Origin: Bacteroidales bacterium
GTDB taxonomy: Bacteria; Bacteroidota; Bacteroidia; Bacteroidales; Lentimicrobiaceae
Length of the DNA: 64,000 nt
Direction of reading: 5' to 3'
Assembly (NCBI GenBank): GCA_024636955.1
Contig: JAGXGB010000012.1
Location: 1-64,000, forward strand
This document shows positions 1-8,414 of this stretch, piece after piece. The position numbers and the translations under genes are program-made. Each line of letters begins with the position of its first letter. Within the stretch, counting starts at the first letter, position 1. The notes beneath the pieces are model-generated. The model had not been told where the DNA came from and did not search any database. It saw nothing but the letters and a program-made list of their open reading frames with translations.

Positions 1-165
1 AAGGTGGTTCCCTTTATAAGTTGATAACTGTAGAAAGTGGTTCCCTTTATAAGTTGATAACTGTAGAAAGTGGTTCCCTTTATAAGTTGATAACTGTAGA
101 AAGTGGTTCCCTTTATAAGTTGATACCTGTAGTAGGTGGTTCCATTTATAAGTTGATTGCTGTAG
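1..165. repeat. Five tandem 33-bp repeats
   Basis: Five head-to-tail units of exactly 33 bp start at 1, 34, 67, 100 and 133. Units 2 and 3 are identical; unit 1 differs at one base, unit 4 at one base, and unit 5 is the most diverged. There are no spacers between units. Each unit ends in CTGTAG, so an in-frame stop could be present in every copy. The array touches the window edge and may continue upstream. It resembles the 3'-end copies seen after other genes in this window, so it may derive from the end of a gene lying just before base 1. That origin is inference. Confidence 0.95.
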
Positions 166-336
166 TAGATTTTAAAGGTGTTTGATTTCCTTTTGTAATA
201 TTCCTTAACTTAGCAAGATGACCAGGAATAGTTCATAACAACATTTAAAGCTTATTTATGTTATCTACACTTGAAGGTGTAGGTAAATATCATACGCTCT
301 ACATAGGCTACTAATTAGCAGAAAAAATTTACCAAT
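166..336. other. A+T-rich leader before the AsmA-like gene
   Basis: This stretch has no open frame of note. It holds a small inverted repeat, CTACAC at 265-270 with GTGTAG at 277-282, and is otherwise A+T-rich. I see no convincing promoter element or Shine-Dalgarno site. Confidence 0.5.
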
Positions 337-3153
337 ATGAAAAAGTTTCTTAAAGTTTTCGGTATTATAGTATTGCTCATACTGGCAATCCTAATCATCA
401 TTCCAATTGCCTTTAAAGGTAAAATCATTACTGCAGTTCAAAAGGCTGCCAATGAAAATGTAAATGCAAAGGTTGCTTTTGCTGACATGAATCTTTCGCT
501 ATTGCGGAGTTTCCCTAATCTGTCTGTAAGGCTTGATTCGCTTAGCATTGCCGGCGTTGACAGATTTGAATCTGATACGCTTGTCAGCGTTCCAAAATTC
601 GGAATTACCATTAACGTAATGAGCTTGTTCAGAGGCGATAAATATGAAGTGAGGACTGTGGATATCAATGATGCACGAATTTTCCTGAAAGTATTGGAGG
701 ATGGCACTGCCAACTGGGACATCATGAAGGAAGATCCCACATCAACAACTGATACCATTGTTGAGCCTAGTGAATTTGATGTTTCACTTAAAAAGTTAAG
801 CCTGAATAATTCACTGATTGTATATAACGATGCATCGCTAAACACTTTTGTAAGGGCTGACGGTGTAAATCATACACTTACCGGCGATTTTAGTGAAACA
901 ATCACTGACCTCGATACAAAAACCACCATTGACAAACTTCTGGTTAATTATGATGGTATCAAATATTTGAACCGTGCAAAGGCCGAGCTTAACTCTAAGA
1001 TAACGGCTGACCTTGCAAACTATAAATTCACTTTTCCTGATGCGATCATAATTGTGAACGACCTTGAGATGTTGGCCAAAGGGTTCTTTGCGATGCCTGA
1101 TGATGGCTTTGATATGGACATTCAGTTTGAAGCACTTAAGAATGAGTTCAAGAGTTTCCTGTCACTTATTCCTGCTGTGTATATGAAGGATTTTGACAAA
1201 GTTCAAAGTGATGGTACACTTGCATTTACAGGGTATGTAAAGGGTAAATATAACGACAACACTATACCGGCTTTTGGCCTGAATCTTGATATTGCTAATG
1301 GAATGTTCAAGTACCCTGATCTACCCGGAACTGTTAAGAATATCAACATCAAAGCTATTGTCGACAATAAAACCGGTGATTCTGATGCTACCACGATTGA
1401 TGTATCAAAGTTTCACATTGAGATGATGGATAACCCGATTGATGCTGTGTTTTCAGTGAGAACTCCTGTTAGTGACCCGTACCTTGATGCTACTGTTAAA
1501 GGGAGGCTTGATTTGGGTGATGTTGCAAAAATCTACCCGTTGGATGAAGGTGATCGTTTGGCGGGTCTTGTAGTTGCTGATTTTTCTATAAAAGGAAACC
1601 AATCTGACGCTGAAAACCAGCGCTTTAATGAATTTCAGGCCGATGGACAGATGAATATATCTGATCTGGTATATAACTCAGAATCATTTCCTGAGGGGGT
1701 GTCTATTTCAAGAGCCCTGTTTAACCTATCTCCATCACAGATCTCAATGCCTGAAATGAAAATGCTCATTGGAAAGAATGATATTGCTGCAAGCGGAAAT
1801 ATTACTAATTACCTGGCCTATGCTTTTGATAAAGGAGAGCTCAGAGGATTAATGCAGATGCAGTCAAACTACTTCAACGTTAATGACTTCATGGATGAAG
1901 ACTCTACTGCAGTGCAGGATACGGCCTCATCAGGAATGTCAATCATTGAGATACCCAAGGATATTGACTTTACATTGAATTCATCTTTCGATAAGGTTAT
2001 TTACGATAAGCTTGAATTAACTAATGCTACTGGTGTGGTGAGGATAAAGGATCAGGAGTTGGCGCTGCAGGATCTTAAATTCAATGCCTTGGAAGGACAA
2101 ATGATTCTTAATGGTACTTATTCAACAAAAGTGCCTGGGAAGCCTACGGTAGATATGGCATTGAACATAAGCAACATATTGGTGCAGCAAGCATTTGAAA
2201 GTTTCGTGACAGTGCAGAAGCTAGCCCCAATTGCCAGTCAAACTGAGGGAAGGATAAGTTCAAATTTACGTATTAGTTCCACTCTTGGTCCTGACATGAT
2301 GCCATTGCTAGCCACGCTTCTGGGTAATGGTAGTTTAACATCGCCTGAATTGGCAATTAATAACGTTACTGCTTTCAATAAGGTTGCTGATATTCTGAAG
2401 GTTGAGGAGTTAAAGCGATGGGCTGTGAGCAAGATAAATCTTTCATTCCTGATTGAGGAAGGCAAAGTGTCAGTTAAGCCGTTTACCACGAAATTAGGAA
2501 ATATTAATGCTGAAATCTATGGGTGGAACTCATTTGATCAAACACTTGAGTATGTTTTGGATCTGGGAATTCCGAGGAGTACTTTCGGAGGTGCTGCCAA
2601 TAATGTACTTGAAAACCTGGTGAGTCAGGCTAATGCTAAGGGTGCTAATTTCAGTCTTGGTGATAATGTGCCTGTGTCGGTAATAATATCAGGAACAATA
2701 TCTGATCCCAAGATATCAACCTCACTTACTGGTGGTAAAGGAGGAATAAAGGAATCTATCAAAGACGCTATTGATCAGAAAAAAGAGGAAGTAGTTACAC
2801 AAGTTAAGGAAGAAGCCGGCAAATATATTGAAGAAGCAAACCTTAGGGCACAAAAGCTAATTAATGAAGCTCAAGCCAAAGCCAATCAACTGATTGCTGC
2901 AGGTGAACAATCAGCCCAAAAGATTCGCGATGAAGCTAATAAGCAGGCTGACCAGTTAGTGGTGGAAGGCAAGAAAAAGGGTATGATTGGTGAACTTGCT
3001 GCTACAAAGGCTGCTGAAACAGTTAGGACTGAGGGTGATAAGAAGGCAACAGGAGTAGCTACTGAAGCTCAAAAACAGGCTGATGCAATAATGAAGGCGG
3101 CACGCGACCAGGCTGAGAAAATAAGAGCTGAGGCAAAGGCTAAAACTAATTAG
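337..3153 (+). CDS. AsmA-family membrane-anchored protein with C-terminal coiled coil
   Basis: The protein has 938 residues. Residues 6-27 form one hydrophobic N-terminal anchor, followed by a long beta-rich body of AsmA type that would sit in the periplasm. AsmA-like proteins are bridge-like proteins linked to outer-membrane lipid homeostasis; their exact cargo is rarely known. From about residue 806 to the end the sequence changes to an Ala/Lys/Glu/Gln-rich coiled coil with repeated EAN, EAQ and EAK patterns, which is not part of the usual AsmA core. The ATG at 337 directly precedes the anchor. Its stop overlaps the end of the convergent CapA-like gene by 8 bp. Family assignment is good; the role is inferred from the family. 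Confidence 0.85.
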   Translation: MKKFLKVFGIIVLLILAILIIIPIAFKGKIITAVQKAANENVNAKVAFADMNLSLLRSFPNLSVRLDSLSIAGVDRFESDTLVSVPKFGITINVMSLFRGDKYEVRTVDINDARIFLKVLEDGTANWDIMKEDPTSTTDTIVEPSEFDVSLKKLSLNNSLIVYNDASLNTFVRADGVNHTLTGDFSETITDLDTKTTIDKLLVNYDGIKYLNRAKAELNSKITADLANYKFTFPDAIIIVNDLEMLAKGFFAMPDDGFDMDIQFEALKNEFKSFLSLIPAVYMKDFDKVQSDGTLAFTGYVKGKYNDNTIPAFGLNLDIANGMFKYPDLPGTVKNINIKAIVDNKTGDSDATTIDVSKFHIEMMDNPIDAVFSVRTPVSDPYLDATVKGRLDLGDVAKIYPLDEGDRLAGLVVADFSIKGNQSDAENQRFNEFQADGQMNISDLVYNSESFPEGVSISRALFNLSPSQISMPEMKMLIGKNDIAASGNITNYLAYAFDKGELRGLMQMQSNYFNVNDFMDEDSTAVQDTASSGMSIIEIPKDIDFTLNSSFDKVIYDKLELTNATGVVRIKDQELALQDLKFNALEGQMILNGTYSTKVPGKPTVDMALNISNILVQQAFESFVTVQKLAPIASQTEGRISSNLRISSTLGPDMMPLLATLLGNGSLTSPELAINNVTAFNKVADILKVEELKRWAVSKINLSFLIEEGKVSVKPFTTKLGNINAEIYGWNSFDQTLEYVLDLGIPRSTFGGAANNVLENLVSQANAKGANFSLGDNVPVSVIISGTISDPKISTSLTGGKGGIKESIKDAIDQKKEEVVTQVKEEAGKYIEEANLRAQKLINEAQAKANQLIAAGEQSAQKIRDEANKQADQLVVEGKKKGMIGELAATKAAETVRTEGDKKATGVATEAQKQADAIMKAARDQAEKIRAEAKAKTN

Positions 3154-4333
3154 GTGTGAAAGTTGCTTCAGGAAAAGTATAATCAGGCGTGTAAGCTGAC
3201 TCAGGAATAGCATTAGGCCACTCGTTCAAATGCTTACGGGAATCATTAATGAAAGTGGTCATTTTGAGTACATCAGAACTGCCGATCCATGTTTTAGTGG
3301 TAGTGTCAGTAGCGGGCATGTTAACCGGTAGGATATAATATTGTCGTTTATTGTCTTCATTGGGTGTATAAACCCAGGTAAGATGATACTCAGGTTCGAT
3401 AATAGTAGTCCTGTTCCATGATTTCAGAAGGGTAAAACTCACCATAGCCCCACCATCACGATATCTGTCGCGTTGGTTTGATACATAATTCCCAAGTGAG
3501 TAGACAACAAGGTGATTACGCCCTGTAGTATCTTCAGATTGATAATACTCAATTGGCTGAATTACGTGTGGGTGTGAACCGATTACTGCATCAGCTCCGT
3601 GTTCACGGGTGAGTGATGCAAGTTGCAGTTGTTTAGGGTCAGGGTTAAGCTGATATTCATTACCCCAGTGGAAAAACACGATAATAAAGTCAGGGTGGAG
3701 TGTTTTTGTGTACTGTAAATCGGAAATTATCTTCTCTTCATCAATGAGATTTACCATAGCAGGATAATTAAATGGCAGGCCATTTGTTCCATAGGTATAA
3801 TTGAGAAGAGCCAATGTAATATCATTTTGAGAAATGATTAGGGGATTGTTGTTGCGGTAGTCAGTACTATCAAGGAAAGTGCCCGTGCGTTGCATTCCTA
3901 TGCTGTCGAGCACTTTAATAGTTCTTATTAACCCTTGGTCACCTCGGTCACAGCTGTGATTGTTAGCAGTAGCAAGAATGTCAAATCCTGCATTTTTTAA
4001 AGCTGCGGCTAACTGATCCGGGGCACTGAACTGCGGATATCCGGTATAAGGGGCGCCGGCAAGGGTAACTTCAAGATTGGCAATTGCAACGTCACTTTTC
4101 TTAATAATTGGAGCTACATACTGAAAGCATGAAGTGTAATCGTACGTTTGGGAAGAATCAATCCATGCAGCGGTAATTTGAGGCCCATGCTGCATTATAT
4201 CACCGGCAAACAAAATAGTAAGCCTTTTATCTTCCGGGGCTTTAACATCTTCAAGTTGACTAGGATTACTTACCTGAGCCGCCACAAGTAATGTTGTGGC
4301 TATAAAAATGTATCTGGCAACGCTGAGTGACAT
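3146..4333 (-). CDS. CapA-family protein (PGA_cap, metallophosphoesterase-like fold)
   Basis: The chosen product has 395 residues and begins with a signal-peptide-like stretch (MSLSVARYIFIATTLLVAA). The CapA/PGA_cap signatures are visible in order: FAGDIMQHG near residue 44, NLEVTLAG near 86, TANNHSCDRGDQG, GSHPHVIQPIEYY and LGNYVSNQRD. Members act in the cell envelope; CapA of Bacillus takes part in poly-gamma-glutamate export, but many relatives have no known substrate. An in-frame start at 4378 also exists, but it would overlap the upstream gene, whereas the ATG at 4333 leaves an 11-bp gap and exposes the signal peptide. The last codons are a tandem duplication (see 3153-3218). It is probably co-transcribed with the LpxR-like gene upstream. 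Confidence 0.85.
   Translation of the reverse strand: MSLSVARYIFIATTLLVAAQVSNPSQLEDVKAPEDKRLTILFAGDIMQHGPQITAAWIDSSQTYDYTSCFQYVAPIIKKSDVAIANLEVTLAGAPYTGYPQFSAPDQLAAALKNAGFDILATANNHSCDRGDQGLIRTIKVLDSIGMQRTGTFLDSTDYRNNNPLIISQNDITLALLNYTYGTNGLPFNYPAMVNLIDEEKIISDLQYTKTLHPDFIIVFFHWGNEYQLNPDPKQLQLASLTREHGADAVIGSHPHVIQPIEYYQSEDTTGRNHLVVYSLGNYVSNQRDRYRDGGAMVSFTLLKSWNRTTIIEPEYHLTWVYTPNEDNKRQYYILPVNMPATDTTTKTWIGSSDVLKMTTFINDSRKHLNEWPNAIPESAYTPDYTFPEATFTPN
3153..3218 (-). repeat. 33-bp duplication at the 3' end of the CapA-like gene
   Basis: Two adjacent 33-bp units, 3153-3185 and 3186-3218, share GG(T/C)GTG(A/T)AAG(T/C)TG and CTCAGGAA-like blocks. In protein terms the unit encodes an 11-residue block that begins PESAYTP in one copy and PEATFTP in the other. 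Here the second copy is still inside the reading frame. Confidence 0.7.
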
Positions 4334-4344
4334 GCTATTAAGGT

Positions 4345-5964
4345 TCACAAACCAGTAGTTAATCCTATTTCTCCCCAAAAGTGATGTTTTCCTTTCTTAA
4401 ATTCATTTGTAGTGTAATGCTGAGCAATTCTCAGGCCAAAGTTTTGATAGTTAAGGGTGAAACCGGCTTCTGCTTTAAAGAGCAATCTCTCAATCTTCCG
4501 TGGCTCTAACACGTAAATGTTATTCTTGTTCAATATTCCTCCGCTAAGGGTAGCATTGTATCCAACAACACTGCTGGTAATTACAGCATTAAGTGTGTAA
4601 GTCCATTTTCTTTTTTGCTGACCATCAAGTGCATTGAAATTTTCAGGTAAGGGTGAGATAAAATAAGGTGAAGTGCCTAAACTGAAACCAATTCCTGTTG
4701 ATGCTGAAGTATTAAATGTGCCTAATGATGCACTTGTAACAGTATAAGTATGAAAATTACCTTCAGTATGCAGGAGCTTTGTAAGCTCATAATTGTAGTT
4801 TAAAATCAGGTCATTAGCTATTTGTGTTTCCCACCCCAAGGGTTCATCATTATCAGGAATGCCTGCATGAACACCCCTTTGTAATAGTCCGCCAAGGGAA
4901 GCCTTGCCTATTACGCCAATATCAACTGATGCTTGTTGTTCGAGGTCTTTATCCGGATTTCCGGATTTCCTGACAAACCTAATGTAGAGTGCCGATGCGT
5001 ATGGACGGTCATCTTTTAATATTGGAGGCAATTTGGTTGTGAAAGGCGTATACATTTCATGGTTCAGCTCAATAGAATTATACTCCATGCTGCCCTTCCT
5101 GCTTACCGGCAGAATACTGTTTATTCTCCAAAAAGCCAATGAAGGGGAGGAGTAACGAATGCGCACGCCATTGGTATAATACCTGTCGGTGTTACTAAAA
5201 AGGTCGTTATCTAATGTCACACTTATATTGCTATAAGGCCAGAGATAAGAATTTAAAACCGGATTTGTTACAATAACAGGGTAAATGTCAATGTTCGTGG
5301 TAGGGTGCTCTCCGGTAATATTGGATGCTTTCCTCTCTTTAAGACTGTTAATATGATTGTTAGAATTACTGTGCTCTTCGTTCTCTTCTTGAGCTTCCGT
5401 TAATGACTTAGAATGTTGTGTGGCTTTTCTTTTTGTTTTATTCTTCCCTGATGTTTTAGTATTACTTCGATTCTCATTTGAACCAGTTTGGTAACCATCA
5501 GCATGCTGAGGTGAAATACCTTGATAATCATCTGTATGCTGAGGTGAAACTGTTTTATAAAAAACGTCAAAGAGTTCATTGAGGTCAGCTTCAGGAGTTG
5601 TAAGTAATATCTCAGTACCATTAAACAAAATCAACCTTGTTCCATTTAATGCCTTTTGATCAAGAAGGATGTCTTCGCCATGTGTTTTGATGAATCTCAA
5701 ATCAGACGCAGGCATAATGGCAATTTCAATGGACTGTTGGTTTGCTTTGATGATAAGCGACTCAAGCTTTTTACTGTTGGGGAGTCGGTAGTTATCTTCC
5801 TGATTTTGAATAATGATCATTGCCGGTTTAGTGAATTCAACAGGCTTTCTTTCAGCAGTTGATTCAGCTTTTGTAGGTGAGGTTGACTTATGTTCATTGC
5901 TATTGCAAGCGGTTAAAAATATAACCGCCAAAATTATTGCAACAACTGAACCTGTAAGTTTCAT
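4345..5964 (-). CDS. Lipoprotein with C-terminal LpxR-type (DUF2219) outer-membrane barrel
   Basis: The protein has 539 residues. The N-terminus is a lipoprotein signal with lipobox LTAC and Cys20. Residues about 45-137 form a small alpha/beta-looking domain that I do not recognise. Residues 138-225 are a polar linker with two copies of SPQH(T/A)D(D/G)YQ. From about residue 246 the sequence matches the lipid A 3'-O-deacylase LpxR family: LDNDLFSNTDRYYTNG (Asn253, Asp254), DDRPYASALY, and GVHAGIPDNDEPLGWETQI with His366, in the positions expected for the catalytic Asn, Asp and His. LpxR removes the 3'-linked acyloxyacyl group of lipid A in the outer membrane. A lipidated N-terminus ahead of an outer-membrane barrel is unusual. 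Activity is inferred. Confidence 0.8.
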   Translation of the reverse strand: MKLTGSVVAIILAVIFLTACNSNEHKSTSPTKAESTAERKPVEFTKPAMIIIQNQEDNYRLPNSKKLESLIIKANQQSIEIAIMPASDLRFIKTHGEDILLDQKALNGTRLILFNGTEILLTTPEADLNELFDVFYKTVSPQHTDDYQGISPQHADGYQTGSNENRSNTKTSGKNKTKRKATQHSKSLTEAQEENEEHSNSNNHINSLKERKASNITGEHPTTNIDIYPVIVTNPVLNSYLWPYSNISVTLDNDLFSNTDRYYTNGVRIRYSSPSLAFWRINSILPVSRKGSMEYNSIELNHEMYTPFTTKLPPILKDDRPYASALYIRFVRKSGNPDKDLEQQASVDIGVIGKASLGGLLQRGVHAGIPDNDEPLGWETQIANDLILNYNYELTKLLHTEGNFHTYTVTSASLGTFNTSASTGIGFSLGTSPYFISPLPENFNALDGQQKRKWTYTLNAVITSSVVGYNATLSGGILNKNNIYVLEPRKIERLLFKAEAGFTLNYQNFGLRIAQHYTTNEFKKGKHHFWGEIGLTTGL

Positions 5965-6029
5965 CTTGTACTCTTTAACCTTCTGCTTTATTAACTAAAC
6001 AAACTTTTATCCTTATTAATTGTAATTGC

Positions 6030-6836
6030 TCATCTATGTAATCTCTTGAGGAGATAGTTGGTAACAAAGGATGGTACAAAACGCAACCCAAATACCATGA
6101 ATTTATTATTAAGTCCTTGTATTGCTTTCCGCTTACCTTGCATCATCCTGATGTAACCATAATGTGCAACTGATTGGGCTGAAGCAGGTTTCATAAGCTT
6201 ATTTACCTTTGCATCAGCAGCTCCTGCTTCAGTAAAGAAATTGGTTTCTACCGGTCCTGGACTCAATGTAGTAACCGTAACTCCGGTTCCTCTGAGTTCA
6301 CTGTGCAGGGCATTTGAAAATGAAACAACAAACGACTTTGTAGCATAGTAAACTGACATAAGCGGTCCAGGTAAGTATCCTGCTATAGAAGCTACATTTA
6401 AAATCTTGCCTTCGTTCCGTGCGATCATGTCGGGGAGGAATTCCCGGGTGAGATGGGTAAGAGCCGTGATATTAAGCTGTATCATTCTTTCATTCTTCTG
6501 CCAGTCGGCATCAGCAAAGTAGCCTGCATCACCAAAGCCCGCGTTGTTGACAAGGATAGTAATCTTTATATTGTTCTTTCTGATATTGTCAACAAGATTA
6601 ATTCGCTCACTTTCCTCGCCCAGGTTTACAGCCATTGGGATTACACGAATACTAAATCTTTTTGAGAGATCATCAGCAATTTGTTTCAGTTTGTCTCCCG
6701 ACCTTGCTACCAAAACCATATTATGCCCTTTTGCAGCCATAATAGTTACCAGTTCATACCCTATTCCTCCTGATGCACCGGTAATTAGCGCGTAGTCTGG
6801 TTCATTTGCAGTTGATTCTTTTTTCAGCGTTTCCAT
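6030..6836 (-). CDS. Short-chain dehydrogenase/reductase (SDR)
   Basis: This is a 268-residue classical SDR. It has the nucleotide-binding ITGASGGIGYELV near residue 18, the structural VNNAGFGD, the catalytic serine in NVASIAGYLPG and the YxxxK pair in VYYATKSF, followed by SPGPVETNF. The C-terminal tail (about residues 225-268) is basic and extended, as in the DltE/YqjQ-like group. The substrate cannot be told from the sequence. The gene lies between the phosphodiesterase and the LpxR-like lipoprotein on the same strand, with the repeat array 6842-7035 upstream of its start. Confidence 0.9.
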   Translation of the reverse strand: METLKKESTANEPDYALITGASGGIGYELVTIMAAKGHNMVLVARSGDKLKQIADDLSKRFSIRVIPMAVNLGEESERINLVDNIRKNNIKITILVNNAGFGDAGYFADADWQKNERMIQLNITALTHLTREFLPDMIARNEGKILNVASIAGYLPGPLMSVYYATKSFVVSFSNALHSELRGTGVTVTTLSPGPVETNFFTEAGAADAKVNKLMKPASAQSVAHYGYIRMMQGKRKAIQGLNNKFMVFGLRFVPSFVTNYLLKRLHR

Positions 6837-6841
6837 AAATT

Positions 6842-7035
6842 CTAATTGGGCATTTTAATTTCTTTATTCAAAGATCTCATACATTCGACTATAGCAATCC
6901 ATTTTCTTTGTTCCGAGTGCACATATTTCCTACATGAGCTATTCAATTTCTTCCTTCCGAGTGCTCATATATCCTATATGAGCATTTGAATTTCTTTATT
7001 CATAGAGCTCAAATAAACTATTTGAGCATATCAAT
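6842..7035 (-). repeat. Decayed tandem copies of the phosphodiesterase 3' end
   Basis: Units begin at 6842, 6889, 6930, 6974 and 7018, with lengths of 47, 41, 44 and 44 bp. The unit at 7018 is the native gene end: its first bases (CTA on the + strand, TAG on the coding strand) are the stop codon of the NPP-type gene. Every other unit also starts with CTA and then a block like TGAGC(A/T)TTTGAATTTCTT. The copies fill the whole space between the phosphodiesterase stop and the SDR start. Confidence 0.8.
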
Positions 7036-8232
7036 GACCTCCTCCAGATTACCATCAGTTTTTGCAGGGGTAATACCCAGCAAATGAACAATCAATGAAT
7101 AGATGTGGATATTTTGAAAAGAAGGGTGTACATAATTCTCTTTGAAATCAGGGCCTGAAGCATAGAAAATAGCATGGATATCTGTATTCTTTATGTCATA
7201 ACCATGGGTGCCGCCAGTAAAAGCTTTTTTCGGGTGATTGAGTGTTACGCTCCATGCAGAATCAGCTACCACGATTATGTCGCCGGTTCTTTGGTTGCTT
7301 CCATAATAAAGATGTTCAGGCACTTCTGATGGTTTCCAAACGCTGAGATGGGGTATTTTATTTAACACAGAATATACGGTATCTATCAATTGAGGGGTGG
7401 CATATATATTGAAATTCGGGTTTCCACCTTCAAACCTAACATCCCACGATTCAGGTATGTAATCTCTTAGAGCAATATTCCTTTCAGAAGTGATGGCACC
7501 CATTCCATGATCAGACAGTACAATGAAATTGATACAATTACCATTATCTAATTGCCTGATACGATTGTATAAAATGCCCGTTAAACTGTCGAGGTGATGT
7601 ATCATTGTAAGTGTATTCGGGTCATCAGGGCCATATTCATGCCCAATTGCATCGGGCTCATGGTAATATGCCATGATAAGCCTTGGACGTGTATGAGATG
7701 GTAATGAAAGCCATTTAATTATGGTGTCAGTTCGCTGATTAAAAGGAATGCCGCCATTATAATTCTTCCAGTAATCAGGCTGAACACCCTGAATAGGAAC
7801 ATCACTGCCAACCCAGAAGAAGGATGCTGTTCGTACTCCCTGTTTCCGGGCTGTTACCCAGATTGGTTCACCTTCATAGAATGCCGGATCGAAGCGGGCT
7901 TGCTTATTTAAAATAGCGTAAGGCCTGCCAAGCGATCTATCGTAAAAAGAGTTATTTACTAATCCATGGTGATCAGGTACAAGCCCGGTTGCAATTGAAT
8001 AATGGTTAGGAAAAGTTTTTGAAGGGAAACATGGAATGAGAGAAACAGCTTTTACACCTTCTGATTGTATCAACTTTAGGTTAGGAGTTTCAGCTTTTTC
8101 AGGATAATCCCACCGGAAACCATCAAGCGAGAGAATAACAGTTGTAGTGCTGTCGCATTGAGCCAGTGCTGATTGCAACCCCAGGAGATGGAATAAAACT
8201 ATAAAAGCCAGGGGCATTAATGAATGTTTCAT
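7018..8232 (-). CDS. Secreted nucleotide pyrophosphatase/phosphodiesterase (NPP-like, alkaline phosphatase superfamily)
   Basis: The protein has 404 residues with a signal peptide ending at about ALAQ (residue 25). Motifs of the type I phosphodiesterase/NPP family are complete: LSLDGFRWDY (Asp37), PSKTFPNHYSIATG with the nucleophile Thr73, HEPDAIGHEYGPDD (Asp194, His198), LSDHGMGAI (Asp241, His242) and GGTHGYD (His343). These make the two-zinc site that hydrolyses phosphodiester or pyrophosphate bonds. The enzyme should work in the periplasm or at the cell surface, perhaps in nucleotide scavenging. The sequence does not reveal the substrate. Length is typical of bacterial NPPs. Confidence 0.9.
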   Translation of the reverse strand: MKHSLMPLAFIVLFHLLGLQSALAQCDSTTTVILSLDGFRWDYPEKAETPNLKLIQSEGVKAVSLIPCFPSKTFPNHYSIATGLVPDHHGLVNNSFYDRSLGRPYAILNKQARFDPAFYEGEPIWVTARKQGVRTASFFWVGSDVPIQGVQPDYWKNYNGGIPFNQRTDTIIKWLSLPSHTRPRLIMAYYHEPDAIGHEYGPDDPNTLTMIHHLDSLTGILYNRIRQLDNGNCINFIVLSDHGMGAITSERNIALRDYIPESWDVRFEGGNPNFNIYATPQLIDTVYSVLNKIPHLSVWKPSEVPEHLYYGSNQRTGDIIVVADSAWSVTLNHPKKAFTGGTHGYDIKNTDIHAIFYASGPDFKENYVHPSFQNIHIYSLIVHLLGITPAKTDGNLEEVIDMLK

Positions 8233-8414
8233 CTATCAGTTGTTTTGTCTACTAAGATATCAAAAAAAAGAAGTTCCTTTAAGGTGAAATCAGATGCTGA
8301 ATTGGGGTGCCTAAAAGTGAAAAAAATAATCTATATACACTATCAGTTGTCAAAAAACAACCATAAGTAGCATGATTACAACTATAAGTAATTATAATTT
8401 CTTGGATTCAGGGT

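Noticed and set aside
1-165. Possible CRISPR array
   Set aside because: The 33-bp units are directly adjacent with no variable spacers and there are no cas genes.
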